Positions 20,272 to 31,107 of a stretch of DNA of 64,000 nucleotides are shown piece by piece. The stretch's first letter is position 1, and each line of letters begins with the position of its first letter. The position numbers were made by a program, and so were the translations under genes. The stretch comes from Agarophyton chilense (lineage: Eukaryota > Rhodophyta > Florideophyceae > Gracilariales > Gracilariaceae). The stretch spans positions 2,542,001-2,606,000 of the forward strand of contig JARGXX010000088.1 of the NCBI GenBank assembly GCA_030374765.1. Reading direction: 5' to 3'. The notes below the pieces were generated by a model, which had not been told where the DNA came from, did no database searches, and worked only from the letters and a program-made list of their open reading frames with translations.

Positions 20272-22206
20272 ATGAGGGCTGCGAAGATGCTATATCTGTT
20301 TAGGCCACGAGTGAGATCAACAAGCTCAAGGTTTTCAATTCATGACTTCACTTCCTCCGCTTATGTAACTGTTCTAGGAGGATCTCTCTGTCTATTTGGA
20401 ACTTCCCTCATTGCGGCCGAGCATCTAAAGCAAGACGAACAAATGGAGCACCCCACTCGAAAGGAGTATGAATATCTCATTTGCGGGGGAGGTGTCGCAG
20501 CCCAAGAAGCGCTCAAGACCTTTTTGCAACAGAAACAAACGCAACATCTCCTCCTCGTCGCACCAGAATGGAGGAACCATCAAATGCCATTAAGTTCTAC
20601 ATTTTCCACTGTGAGAGACGAACCTACTCAGCAAGATAGTTTTCTGTCTGCGATTTTCAACAGGATACCATTTATCCACACCACATCGAAACAACCCGAG
20701 TTCCTCATAGGACCAAGCGTCAAATCGATAAATGCAACGAATCGTATTGCAACTCTTGACAACGGTGATGAGGTTTCGTTTAAACGGTGTCTGATTGCTG
20801 TTGGCAGCACCATGCCAGACATTCCCATTGGAAAAGTAATATCTCATGACGCGGAGCGCCTCGTTAGTGGGGCTCAAAGTGGTCATGATTGGGAGCGAAT
20901 CGATAGGGTGCTTCAATACACTGATTCCCAAGAGGAAAATCGTGCCCACATAACAGTTGTAGGCGGTGGATGGATGTCTCCGATAGTTGGTGCTTCCTTA
21001 ATAGAACAAGGCGCAGATGTCACATTTTCTTATTCGGAACCGTCTTTTCTAGCCCGTTATCTTCCGCGTTATGTATCACAAGATGTTCTAGCAAGACTAC
21101 AATGGCAAAGCGACGGAGGCGTAGATTCTTTGTCGTATTCAACGGTTAGATATGTTGTAGCCAGGAAAGCACTCAGAAACTCGATTGATGGTATCGAGGC
21201 GGAGGTCCATATCGGGACAGTTTTCGACTCATTCTCAATCGTAGACTTCCGCACAGATCATATAATATTTGCTCCGACGATGACATCAAAAATCCCGATC
21301 GAAACACCAAACTTGTCTCAGGGAGTGGGAGGGTTCACAGTCAACGCCGAGCTAGCAGTTGCTAGCGATGTTTATGTTGCCGGCTCTGCGGTTCAAGTGA
21401 ACAATGCCTCGGCAGGACACTCTCACATCATGAGATGGAGCTCAGACCATGCACGGTCAACCGGGCGTCACGCTGCCATGAATATGATGGGCGGGAGAGA
21501 GCCGTACGCTCTATCTCCGACAACTACTGTGGACCTGAGGTTAGTCAATCTTCAAGTGCATGTCCTTGGGAATGTTGATGGATCACTGGAATCCTTTGGC
21601 TACTTCCGACGAACAAAGAACAAGAGTGAAGACACTTGCGGAGGACATTTGGAAACTGGTGCTGTTGTGTACGTCACTCCCGCTCCTTTAACACATCGAG
21701 GGGCACCTCAAATGCTTCTTGTAACTGGTATTGTCATCTGGGAGGGTTCCTTATCGGAGAAGCTCGATGACGTAAAAGCAATAAAGACAGAGGCGATGAA
21801 GCTGCTAAATTCAGAACCTATGAACCGCCCAGAATTAGAGCACGCGATGGATGATTTTGCGACAAATCACCTTGGAATCGCTGGACCTGGTCATCTCAAT
21901 AACAAACAACCTAAGCAAAACAGTGATGGCAATCAAGGCTATCATGACACCCACGAGAAGGTAGAGGACGGCGGAGGGATGAAGAAAGTAGTGGACCCGC
22001 TTTCGAAGTTGCGCTCTCCAGGGTATAGGCCGTCCCCAAACATTATATGGAGGCGACACAAACCTGCAAGGACGGTAAGAATCAGAGAAGACGAAGTACT
22101 GTGGATGGGAAATGAACGTGTTGGTGGAGTATCACCAGAAACAAGAAAGGATCGAGTGTCGAAGGCGTACTCGGAGTTGTTGCGCAAAAGTGCTGGTCGT
22201 GCCTAA
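20272..22206 (+). CDS. AIF-like mitochondrial flavoprotein (apoptosis-inducing factor family)
   Basis: A 644-residue protein from ATG at 20272. A basic N-terminus and one hydrophobic segment (about residues 32-50) resemble the mitochondrial presequence and inner-membrane anchor of AIF. Next come the FAD dinucleotide motif LICGGGVAAQEA and the NAD motif VVGGGWMSPIVGASL. Then come GGFTVNAELAVASDVYVAG and an AIF-type C-terminal domain (LGNVDGSLESFG, LVTGIVIWEG). AIF helps import and assemble respiratory complexes and oxidises NADH. The FAD-binding GDA motif reads GSA here, so the conserved Asp is Ser. About 110 charged residues follow the AIF C-terminal domain, more than in the human protein. 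It is intronless. Confidence 0.8.
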   Translation: MRAAKMLYLFRPRVRSTSSRFSIHDFTSSAYVTVLGGSLCLFGTSLIAAEHLKQDEQMEHPTRKEYEYLICGGGVAAQEALKTFLQQKQTQHLLLVAPEWRNHQMPLSSTFSTVRDEPTQQDSFLSAIFNRIPFIHTTSKQPEFLIGPSVKSINATNRIATLDNGDEVSFKRCLIAVGSTMPDIPIGKVISHDAERLVSGAQSGHDWERIDRVLQYTDSQEENRAHITVVGGGWMSPIVGASLIEQGADVTFSYSEPSFLARYLPRYVSQDVLARLQWQSDGGVDSLSYSTVRYVVARKALRNSIDGIEAEVHIGTVFDSFSIVDFRTDHIIFAPTMTSKIPIETPNLSQGVGGFTVNAELAVASDVYVAGSAVQVNNASAGHSHIMRWSSDHARSTGRHAAMNMMGGREPYALSPTTTVDLRLVNLQVHVLGNVDGSLESFGYFRRTKNKSEDTCGGHLETGAVVYVTPAPLTHRGAPQMLLVTGIVIWEGSLSEKLDDVKAIKTEAMKLLNSEPMNRPELEHAMDDFATNHLGIAGPGHLNNKQPKQNSDGNQGYHDTHEKVEDGGGMKKVVDPLSKLRSPGYRPSPNIIWRRHKPARTVRIREDEVLWMGNERVGGVSPETRKDRVSKAYSELLRKSAGRA

Positions 22207-23914
22207 CTTCTGAATTCCTTCCTCTATCGATATCAGCATGATATTTACGAAGAGCGCGGGTGCAATCTTTAAAGACATCTCCATTTCGGTATAAATTCTC
22301 GTTCATCACGTCGCACGATCGTCAGAATCGGGCTCTAAGCTCAGTCCGGGGGTCAAGCCCTGGCCGGACCCCACGGCGGTTCCATCAACCCAGGAATTCC
22401 CTCAACGAGCGGAGCGCTGTTCCCGGCGGCTCCATAGGCACTAAAGAAGAACGAAGGTCTTGTAACATAACGAATCCCAGTAGAACGGACTCGTGCAGAC
22501 TACGATCGTATAGCTGTTTGAATTGGCGAGTGCCGAATCGACACGACATCGCCGGCGTCGCAAAAGTGACCAAGCAGAGGCCTAGGCTCAGACACTGGTC
22601 CCCACCACCATTGCACCAGGAGGCCGATTCTCCCTCTGCCAATGGCTATATAGTATTTTAGAATTTCGACCAATAAAAACAGTAGGCTTTAACATCGTTG
22701 CTCCTCTGCCCAATGGTTCCAGTCCAAGTCATCCCCATTGTCAGTCATTATCGTCAAGTTCAATCGTCTTCGAAGCGTGACCATGGACGTCGTCAGAGCG
22801 TGACCATCATTGATATCCGGTCGCCAGAGCGTTCTCCTGTCGCAAGTACCATGTCCATCGTCGATATCCGGTCGGCAAATCGTTCTCCTGTGGCACGGTC
22901 TCCCGTCGTATCCATCCGGTTGCCAGAACGTTCTCTCGTCGTACGTTCCCCTTTTAGTATAGCAACAGTATCAGCATTTTAACTATTCTTTGCATATCAA
23001 TTACTACGGTTTTAAACTAGAAATGAATGCAGTAAACCGTAAGTTTTTTTTCCCTTCTACTCCAGTCATTTTCAGAAACTCTAATGCTAACAAAAGCGCT
23101 TTCTCTTCTTATGCACTACAAAACCAAACCCTTTTGAACTTGAACACTAGTTTAAAGCCAATCTTAATGCAAAGGGTTCCAATATGCGCAGACACTTTTA
23201 CAAAAAAATCGAACAGTTTAGAAAATTGAAGCTGACAGAAAACAAAAAGCGTTTTAATGTAGTGCATCGACACGTATAATATATTTTAATAGCTCTAAAG
23301 CGTGAGAAAACTCCCATATCAATTGCCTACAGCTCGAAGCCAAGAGTTTATCTTTGTTCTGATCTCACAACAGCAGCTCTTATGTAAATGAGACCAATTC
23401 TGAATGTGTGTTACTGCACTTGTGGTAAAGAGTTCTATCTAGTTTTTTACGGAAATTGTATTAAGAAAGAACCATAGCAGAGAGATTCATTTTAATTTAA
23501 TCTCAAGGTAACATTCAAAAGGAATGCGACTGGATATTCAAGATTAATAGCCACTGTCTTCATTTCGATTAACAAAAGCGAAATTTATTGGAGATTCTTG
23601 ATCGAAAACGCTTTAAAAAATGAAGCCAGGTTTAAACGAGACGCCTGCATTTTATTTCGGAGGATGCTATGGGTGATTATGTCTTGATTAACTTCTGAGA
23701 TTCTTCAAGAAAGCATTTGACATATGTACTTTCCAGGGCACCTTTACGGTTACTATATCAAAAAAACTATACGTCGGATGTTTTGAAAAACAAACAACAG
23801 TTGGATGGGTAAATTTGTGGTTGTTACCTTATAGAAGCAGACACGAAACTAGCTGAAGATACGGGGTTTGCGCCGAAGACGTTTAGGAATTCTTGTATCA
23901 GTACTGAGCTCTCA
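22207..23914. other. Intergenic, becoming AT-rich from about 22980
   Basis: No gene is supported. A short degenerate tandem repeat lies at about 22760-22950. From 22980 rightward the composition turns AT-rich and continues so through the transposase relic. Confidence 0.5.
22765..22950. repeat. Degenerate tandem repeat, unit about 50 bp
   Basis: Three to four imperfect copies of a unit containing GATATCCGGTCGCCAGAGCG and TTCTCCTGTCG. In frame they would encode IDIRSPERSPVA-like repeats, but the surrounding frame is short. Confidence 0.65.
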
Positions 23915-24397
23915 GTGTTTTACAGATGGATGGCGATAAGGCATCGCACCTTGCAGAATATACTAACATCCGTTTTCTTTGAGAATGACAAAGTGAGTGA
24001 GACTATGGTATGTACGTATTCGTTGAGCTTTCTTCAAGATTATTTTCAACATCGCTATGAAGCAAATAGTCGACTCAAAAAGATTCATTCATTCTTAAAG
24101 AGAACCGAAATCAACATGGAAAACCTCAGGAAAATATCCGAACTCTTTGAAAACACCAGGCTTACCGATACATCTTTCATGGACAAAGAAATTGGGGCTA
24201 TCGGGACCATTTGATCTTTATCAAAGAAGTAGGCTCCTGTCACGACTTCGTAAAAGAAATCGTTTCATCTAAAAAGTAACGATTATTTTTGCCGTTCTCG
24301 CGCACCTGAAAGAAGACTTAGATTCTTTGATATTAATCTGGCTGCTTTATAGATTATTGGTTACTTCATAGAAGCCGCTGTTGGTAACAACGAAGAA

Positions 24398-25453
24398 ATG
24401 GTGGCACGAATAGTCGTAAAAGAAAATAGGAGTCTTGTTAAACCAAATTCTATCGCAGTTCTAAAAGATATTCCTAGCTCTGATCGAAAGCGTTTGAGTG
24501 GAGATGTTTCTAATTTTCTTAGGTTCATGTATTCAATCGTACGCTTCAAAGGATTTATGTATACCATGCACTACTTGCTGTACGTCCAGTTCCCTAAAAA
24601 GGGTTCGTGTCGCCTCATCAATTACCGTCTACGATGTTTGCGACACAGTAAGTACGCGAAATCTTGTCCTTCCAACCTGATGATACAATTAAACGATCTC
24701 AAATCGAACTGGAAAGTGTCACTTAACTGCACTCATTCATATGAAAGATTCAAGTTCCGTAAAGCAGATTTGCGAAACGGTTGTCAATCTCTGAAAGTCT
24801 TCATGAAGAAAAGATTACTGGAATGGCAGAAAGCAGATCTTCTGAAGACAGAAGAGTTCTGGAACTTATTTAATAGAAAATGCTTTCCTCGAGAAAACGA
24901 GTCTACAAAACTACAACGAATTTCAGATGGCGTACTATGGCTTCTTAAAGGTCTATTGTTTCATAAACCCACGGTTCCAGGCGTTCTACCAAAAGTACCC
25001 CCTCACGTTTCTTGCTGCAGTCGTATTTCTTCATTTCCAGACATTGTAGTTGCGCCTAAGAAACCAACTTTTGCACCGATTGATAGAACAATCTCAGTAC
25101 TTCCAACTTCATGGGCAAGCGGTTCTACTTCGCACAAACAAAACTCCTCGCAACCTACTTCGTATATCACTGGTTCACGGTTGATTTCACGAGGTGACGT
25201 CGGTGGCGTCAAAAATTTGGTAGGAAAAGACGTCACTGACGTACCAACCGCTTCAGGTTATTTTACTATAATTATGGAATCATCGGCTGATGGAAATATT
25301 CCTGCCATAGATACTGGTTCAAAACCCGATCTCAAGTTCAACTATATTGAGATGCAAACTATTAATTGCGCTCTATTTTACAAGGAGAAGAATGGAAAGT
25401 ACGAAGGAGATGTTAACCACGGAACCGATTCCAAACTGATTGAGAAATATTAG
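24398..25453 (+). CDS. Hypothetical protein, probable transposon part
   Basis: An open frame of 351 codons from ATG at 24398. It is Lys/Arg-rich with several Cys residues and no domain I recognise. It lies just upstream of, and in the same AT-rich block as, the decayed MULE-like transposase. It may be the element's second gene or the N-terminal half of the transposase. It has no close neighbour on the same strand that is a normal gene. Confidence that it is a functional host gene is low. Confidence 0.35.
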   Translation: MVARIVVKENRSLVKPNSIAVLKDIPSSDRKRLSGDVSNFLRFMYSIVRFKGFMYTMHYLLYVQFPKKGSCRLINYRLRCLRHSKYAKSCPSNLMIQLNDLKSNWKVSLNCTHSYERFKFRKADLRNGCQSLKVFMKKRLLEWQKADLLKTEEFWNLFNRKCFPRENESTKLQRISDGVLWLLKGLLFHKPTVPGVLPKVPPHVSCCSRISSFPDIVVAPKKPTFAPIDRTISVLPTSWASGSTSHKQNSSQPTSYITGSRLISRGDVGGVKNLVGKDVTDVPTASGYFTIIMESSADGNIPAIDTGSKPDLKFNYIEMQTINCALFYKEKNGKYEGDVNHGTDSKLIEKY

Positions 25454-25784
25454 TTTCTTGACGACGAATAAGAACTGTCTATCGATCTCATTCAACTTCC
25501 GATAGACTTGGAGTATGTGAATGGTAGAGGTACAGGTAGCAAGGTCAAGGAAAAGGTTTAGCTTCGAACACAAAGTTATGAGAGACATAAAATACCAGAC
25601 AAGTGTGAAGTTGATAATTTCTTTAAAGCAACTGTCATATCGTACTTTGGAAGCTTACCGCTTGACTCTCCTGGCCAGGACGTGATAAATGAAGTCAGCT
25701 TTATTGCATAGGCTATGTGATATAGCTTGAAGTGTAGAACGTCCATATTTCTTGGACAAAACAAACGTAGAAAGAAACCCTGGG

Positions 25785-27114
25785 ATGGCTGAAGATATGA
25801 GGGTTCTGAGGAAAAGTATGCTGAAGTGTAAAATGAAATCAGGAAAGCAGGCTTGTGGCTTTTCCCTAACAATCAAAACACTAACTCCCGAGAAGATTGG
25901 CGAGGGAAAGTCAGATGCCGGAGACTTCCAAGACACGAGACAAAATCACCCATCTTTGACAACCAGGGCCGGAATTCTCCATCTGCCTCTGAAGATGCGT
26001 AGGGAAGCCTTACACATGACAAGTAAACTACATTTTTCTCTCCCAGATAACGTAAGGTATTTTCAAGATAGATATGGAATCGTCATAAACCCAACATCTG
26101 TCCGAAAGATTTTGGGGTATGAACCCGGAATAAGTAACCCAAAAGACCTTGAATGTACGAAGCTGTTCAAGGAGTTTGTCATTTTACACGAAGAAAACGT
26201 CGAAAATAGGTACTACATTACTCACGACAGTGAAGGACCAATGGTATTGGTATGCTGGGCTTTGGCTGAGTGGATTGACGACCACAAATCGTTCGGAGTT
26301 GTCGCTGATCTTTCTATTGATTTTAAGGCAGTAGTAAATCGTTATGTATTTCCGCTGTTAACAATTAATGGGAGGTCAATTGTCGTGTTCGTCCTTATTT
26401 TCTTCACGGGGCTTGTCAGTGGTTATGCGGAATCTAAATTCGTAGATGTGCTAACGCAGTTTAAGTCCATGATTCCGAGACCACCGACCATTTTTACAAT
26501 GGACCAAAGTGCATATTGAATAGCAGCTACAGAGAAAGTATTTCAGAAGTAGTTTATTGTTTTTGATGATTGGAATGTGAATCAAAACTAAATCAAGAAT
26601 CTTACTACATCGTGTGCCCAACTTGAACGAAGCAGTTTGTGTGAGGACATGGCAATAGATCTCTTCAATATTCAGAGGTCTAAGTCCCTGGCCCTTTTCC
26701 TACAGCGGCGCCATGACTTCCAGGAAAGGTACTTGAAGCCCTTCACAAACAAATTAACTATGTGGTTTACTTATACTTATGTACACCGACCAGAAATGGT
26801 TGTTGAAAGTTTTCGAATCATTGCCGTTCCAAGACGATACCTCTTCCAAGGAACCAGATATTCTGAAGCTTTTAATTCCGGATTTCGCGTCTATGTGGTA
26901 TCTAAGAAAGTCCTGTTCTCTGACATCCGAGATCCTCGATGAATTTATTGGAGAAATACACCAGGTATCCAATGAAAAATTTTATAGAAATAAGTATAGA
27001 ACCATCGAAGAACTTTGCTGTTCGGCGGGCATTTGTCACGAATATGGAAAAGTTCACTGGCCTGAGCTGCTTTTTCAAGAAAGAAAAAGAACTGGGAAGC
27101 GAAAAGAAGACTAA
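25785..27114 (+). pseudogene. MULE-like DDE transposase, broken
   Basis: The frame from ATG 25785 to 26519 contains SVRKILGYEPG, then VVADLSIDFKAVVNRYVFPLLTI and FTMDQSAY. This is the D...D layout of the MULE transposase core, with acidic residues encoded at 26307 and 26502, about 65 residues apart. After the stop at 26517 similarity goes on in pieces: IAATEKVFQK, then DDWNVNQN, like the AI--VFP and WHVNQN boxes of MULE proteins. Stops and frame changes follow through 26942 and 27114. MULE transposases cut and paste Mutator-like DNA transposons. I could not find terminal inverted repeats by eye. A related hAT or Kolobok-like family is possible. Confidence 0.5.
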
Positions 27115-27382
27115 GTAAAGGAATCATGGTGACGAAACAAATGCTTGATTACTTTCCAACAGTTGTCGGCACTGGAGATAAGAATAAAGAGAGATTTCAC
27201 GAAACGGATAATGAAACTATGCACGCAATAATCACATACAAGAACCACTGGGGCAGCGAACGTCCTACAGAATATGCACTCGAAAAGGACTTAAAAGCAT
27301 CCTAATCGCCCTACGAGTCGAACTGTTCCAAGTCTCACACTATCATTCTGGTCTGCACCTGGATGTCAGGTAGTAGACCGCC
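27115..27382. other. Junction of transposase relic and Ty3 relic
   Basis: No gene seen. The Ty3 relic pol is truncated here. Confidence 0.4.
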
Positions 27383-29972
27383 TCAAAGAAGTTCTAAGTC
27401 ACCAGGGACAAGTTCCGCTTCCCCTATAATGTTCGGACCAGCACCTGTATTCCAAATAGTCAATGGACGATTCAACAGATTCCTGTAAGAGCCGACGTCG
27501 GCACAGACCTTATAATTTCTTTTGTACATTAGCGTGAGGTAACTTTCCGGTTTTGAAGTACAATTGTAAAGTCTCCAGAGAATGCTAAGCTCAGAGTCAA
27601 ACAATACCCGCTATCAAACAGACGTTTTGTTTTCGTTCGGGGGAAATTCGGGGGGCCTCAGGAAAATCTTGTGCATTTAACCACGGGAGCAGGGAGTCGA
27701 GCTTTCCCTGGTTGGGAATAAGGAATTGACTGGTGCCAAACCCCTAAGGGCTGCATCGCTAAGTTTTCCGGTTGCACCAGCTTACTCGCTTCAAGGATGC
27801 CTCCTTTTTACCGGGATTCATGGTCGCTGCTCTTCAGGCCTCTGAAAAACAGGCTAGTCCGCCCGGCGCATTAGTGTCCAAGAAATTCAACTTCTGGCTT
27901 TGCAATACATGGCTGCTGGTACACGGCTCCTTTCATATTCCGAGAGATATTCATAATTTGCTATGATACAACTCAGATCCTTTGCAGGAGGCGTAAGGTC
28001 TGTACTGAAATGGTGTCTCCCACAACATGAATACCATATGAAACCGTTACGAAGGGTGATCAACATAGATTGTGATTGGTAGTCTGTCTGAGTATTCACC
28101 CATCCGAGTTTCCGGTTATTAAATTCTCCCCGTGCTGGCCCCCTGTACCGACGGTAAATAGGGCGACGGCTCTCTATATCCATAAAGGCTTCTTCGTCTT
28201 GAGACCACGTCTGAAGTTGGTCCACTGTCGGTACGGATGAGTTCGGGTATTCCATTACATGAACCGCTTTCTCATGAAAAATAATCCCTCGGGGTGCCAA
28301 AGACGATTCTTGTGAGTCTACTGGAGATTCAAGGTGTTGCAGTTTTCTGAACTGACCGGCTCCTGAGGAGCTATTCTCCTAACCTGTAGAAGTATTAAAA
28401 GCCGTGGAGGGACAATAATTACCACGCGCTCTTTGCTGCGTCCCGCTCAGATTGAGAAACTGAACTAATTCCAAAAAGGAGACTCTTCCCTGCTTCTATC
28501 GATATCGAGCTACCAAAGGCTTGATACTCGGGCCCAACACGTCGATTTAAAAAGGACTCTTTTCCTCCTTCGAGTGGACATGTCCACGACGGACTGAAGC
28601 TTTCTTGAGTCTTGACCTATACTCGTATTCGCCCTCATCAGACTTTTGGGTCATGTCTTTTTGGTCCAGTATCAACTGACGCATCGCGTTTGAAGTTGCT
28701 TAACTGCGCTAGAAGTACTGCACCGCCTGTGTCCAGGAGGTAACGCCACCATCATCGGCTGTCAACGATCCGCGAACGGAACGATATAGATCCCACGCAA
28801 AACAGTTCAGAAATTTTTGTAGAGACACAACTGGTTGTAGTTGGCTCATCTCAAACGCTGTCCGATTCGGCAACGAACTGGGTCAGAAAATTGATAACGA
28901 GAATGGAGGTTTTTTCATCAAACGTCAAAACATTGAGGCGGATCTGTAATCGATTACTGTGGTCTTTACCTTCACGGATTCGCATTGTGAGCGCTCCTTG
29001 CTCTTCACCTTCAGATAATAGTACCTGTAATTCAGGACCTTCCCATACAGCTTTTTTGTGCACGGGAGCACCTTCATTCCTCTGTAAGGTGAGCTTTTCT
29101 TCCTCAGTAACGACGAAGACGTGTTATTCTCCGGAGATAGGGCCGTTCGTTGTTCGTGATAACTTTCGTCATGATCTGACGGAATTGAGTCGTCAGAATC
29201 ATCAGAATCGGAACTGTGAGCTTCTGTAGCTGACAATCAACAACTCGAAACACGTGCAGACTTTCTCTTCCTGAGTTGGGACTTCGACTTCTTCAAACTA
29301 TCTTCTTTCAAACGAGCTCCCTCCTCTTCCAGCTCAACTTGGTTAGAAGTGGTTCTTGTGTGAACTTCCGCCTCCGGGCGTTCTAAACGATGATTATCTC
29401 GAGTGAGGACTTCCTCCACGTCCACGGTTAAGGTGGGTAACGCCTCGCCTGGATTCCCGTACCTTTACAGTAAATGGTTTTAACTCTCACATAGGCCCCT
29501 CACTGATGCACAGTTTACTCACCATTGTCCTGACAAACAAGTGCCTGTTGCGCCCTGCATATCTCTATGACCTCAGCGATCAGAGCAGCAATCTGCGATT
29601 CCAAAGCGTCCATGGGACTGCGCGAATAACTTGACTCAGACTTGAGACAACTCAATTTTCTACGTAAATCACCCTGTTCTTGAGTTTCGACCACCTCAGG
29701 GTCACCTACGGGTTGTGTGGGTGGCGGTACTGCCACTGCGATAAAAGCCGGTACATCCGAGAGATCTCGTCCATCATGTACCGGGAATGAGCTTGACATC
29801 ACTTGAAAATACAGCCGCTATTCGGCTTGGCCAGATGATGCGAGCCTCGGTTTCGGAGGTGATCTCACAGGACCAGGGCGACCAGTACTCGACTGGCTTC
29901 GGGTATTTGGGATCCTAGACCAAACCTAAGCCCAGGTGCGAACCAAATGGTATCTTCGACTTCTCGACCACT
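27383..29972 (-). pseudogene. Decayed Ty3/gypsy gag and start of pol, minus strand (relic 3)
   Basis: Read right to left, pieces match Gag of elements 1 and 2 in order. They are an N-terminal region (29802-29515), a Lys/Arg-rich linker (29425-29237) and KKLYGKVLNYRYYYL (about 29060). Then come INFLTQFVAESD (about 28870), a damaged knuckle region with IIANYEYLSEYERSRVP (about 27930), and finally KRNYKVCADVG and NTGAGPN of the protease (27480-27560). Stops and shifts separate all of them. Pol beyond the protease is missing. At about 29953-29972 the sequence resembles the element 1 primer-binding site, so the relic's LTR begins at about 29973. Confidence 0.75.
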
Positions 29973-30055
29973 TGTTCAACCACGCCGCTTTCAAAAATTG
30001 ACGAAGGTTGTTCGATAACCAATTAGAAAGTTCGGTTCATCTTTTTTCTAGTATT
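29973..30055 (-). repeat. Fragment of relic 3 LTR, interrupted by element 2
   Basis: The start (TTGTTCAACCACGCCGC) resembles the inner end of the element 1 LTR next to the primer-binding site. The LTR should continue after 41174 on the far side of element 2. The boundary there is not clear. Confidence 0.4.
30051..30055. repeat. Target-site duplication of element 2, left (GTATT)
   Basis: GTATT here is repeated at 41174-41178, directly flanking the LTRs. Confidence 0.9.
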
Positions 30056-30942
30056 TGAAGGACAATGCCCTTCAAGGGGGTTTCTTCCCAGGACTTAGAG
30101 ATTTCGCTCGCTGGAGGACTAGCTTGGTCTAAGACAAGCTATACCGCTATTGCGTGCTGACGGCCGGTTAGGACCGGAAGTGCACACTGGTGGAACACGT
30201 GGACTGCACGGATGCCGACGCTCGAGTGCGAGGCGTGCCACACGTGGCCCGGATTCTACATAATGGTTAGTATTATTTAGAAATTTTTAGTATTTATTTA
30301 GCTACGCTATCGCTATTTAGTGTCTATTTTTCGGGCGCGCGCCCACTGTCAGGGGCCGCGCGCCACACTACTTGGAGCTTGAGCACTGCGCCCCAGTAAA
30401 TACCCTCTTGGGAGGTCCCAAGGACGGAGTCTTGGCTCTGAAATCTTCGCCTTCGGCGCGTCTTCACCGCATACTGCGTGAGCGCCCGTCGCACGTTAGG
30501 TCATCCACCCCTCGGTCGATCAGAGTGCTACCACCACCTTGGGTTCATATTTAATCGCCGACACTTGTCGTAGTCTCGCCCCTGTATAGGGTTTCGCCTC
30601 CGTTTTCCTCTTGTTCTCCTTTTTGGCTCTCGTGAGTGGCCGCCTCACTCGCCCCGCTCGCCCCCCTCATACGAATGTTTTCTCGCTCCTTTTCCGACAA
30701 TCGCCGTGATACCGCTCCGCTTAGGATTGGTCACACCCCGGACTGTGCCGTGCTCGCCTAAACACTCTAGGTATATCCCGCCGGATTGGCCTCGGTCTTA
30801 AACCCGACTTCGCCGTGCCTTTCCAGGGTGGCTCTGTTTCTGTGCTCCGCTGGGACGCGTCTCCTTCGTCTGAGGCTTGTCTTTCAAGAGAGATAGATCC
30901 CGAACATCTTCGTGGTGTCTCCGCTCCAAGCGTTGTCTTACA
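30056..30942 (+). repeat. 5' LTR of element 2, 887 bp
   Basis: Runs TGAAGG...TTACA. The first bases form an inverted repeat (TGAAGGaCA-A-TGCCCTTCA, one mismatch here, perfect in the right LTR). It contains a GC-palindromic stretch GGGCGCGCGCCC near 30334. Confidence 0.93.
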
Positions 30943-30945
30943 AAC

Positions 30946-30963
30946 TGGTCTCCCGACTTAGAA
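30946..30963 (+). other. Primer-binding site of element 2
   Basis: TGGTCTCCCGACTTAGAA three bases after the LTR, identical to the element 1 site. Confidence 0.8.
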
Positions 30964-31107
30964 GTTTGAGTCGGGCACACTCAGTTACGATTAATCGGAA
31001 AGAGGACTCACAAATTGAGGTTGATCTCAGTTGCCCTCTTTGAATAGGTTTCTTGGCCCCACTAGCCGATCGGGGTTGGATACTCACGTGTAACGGATTC
31101 TGATCTC

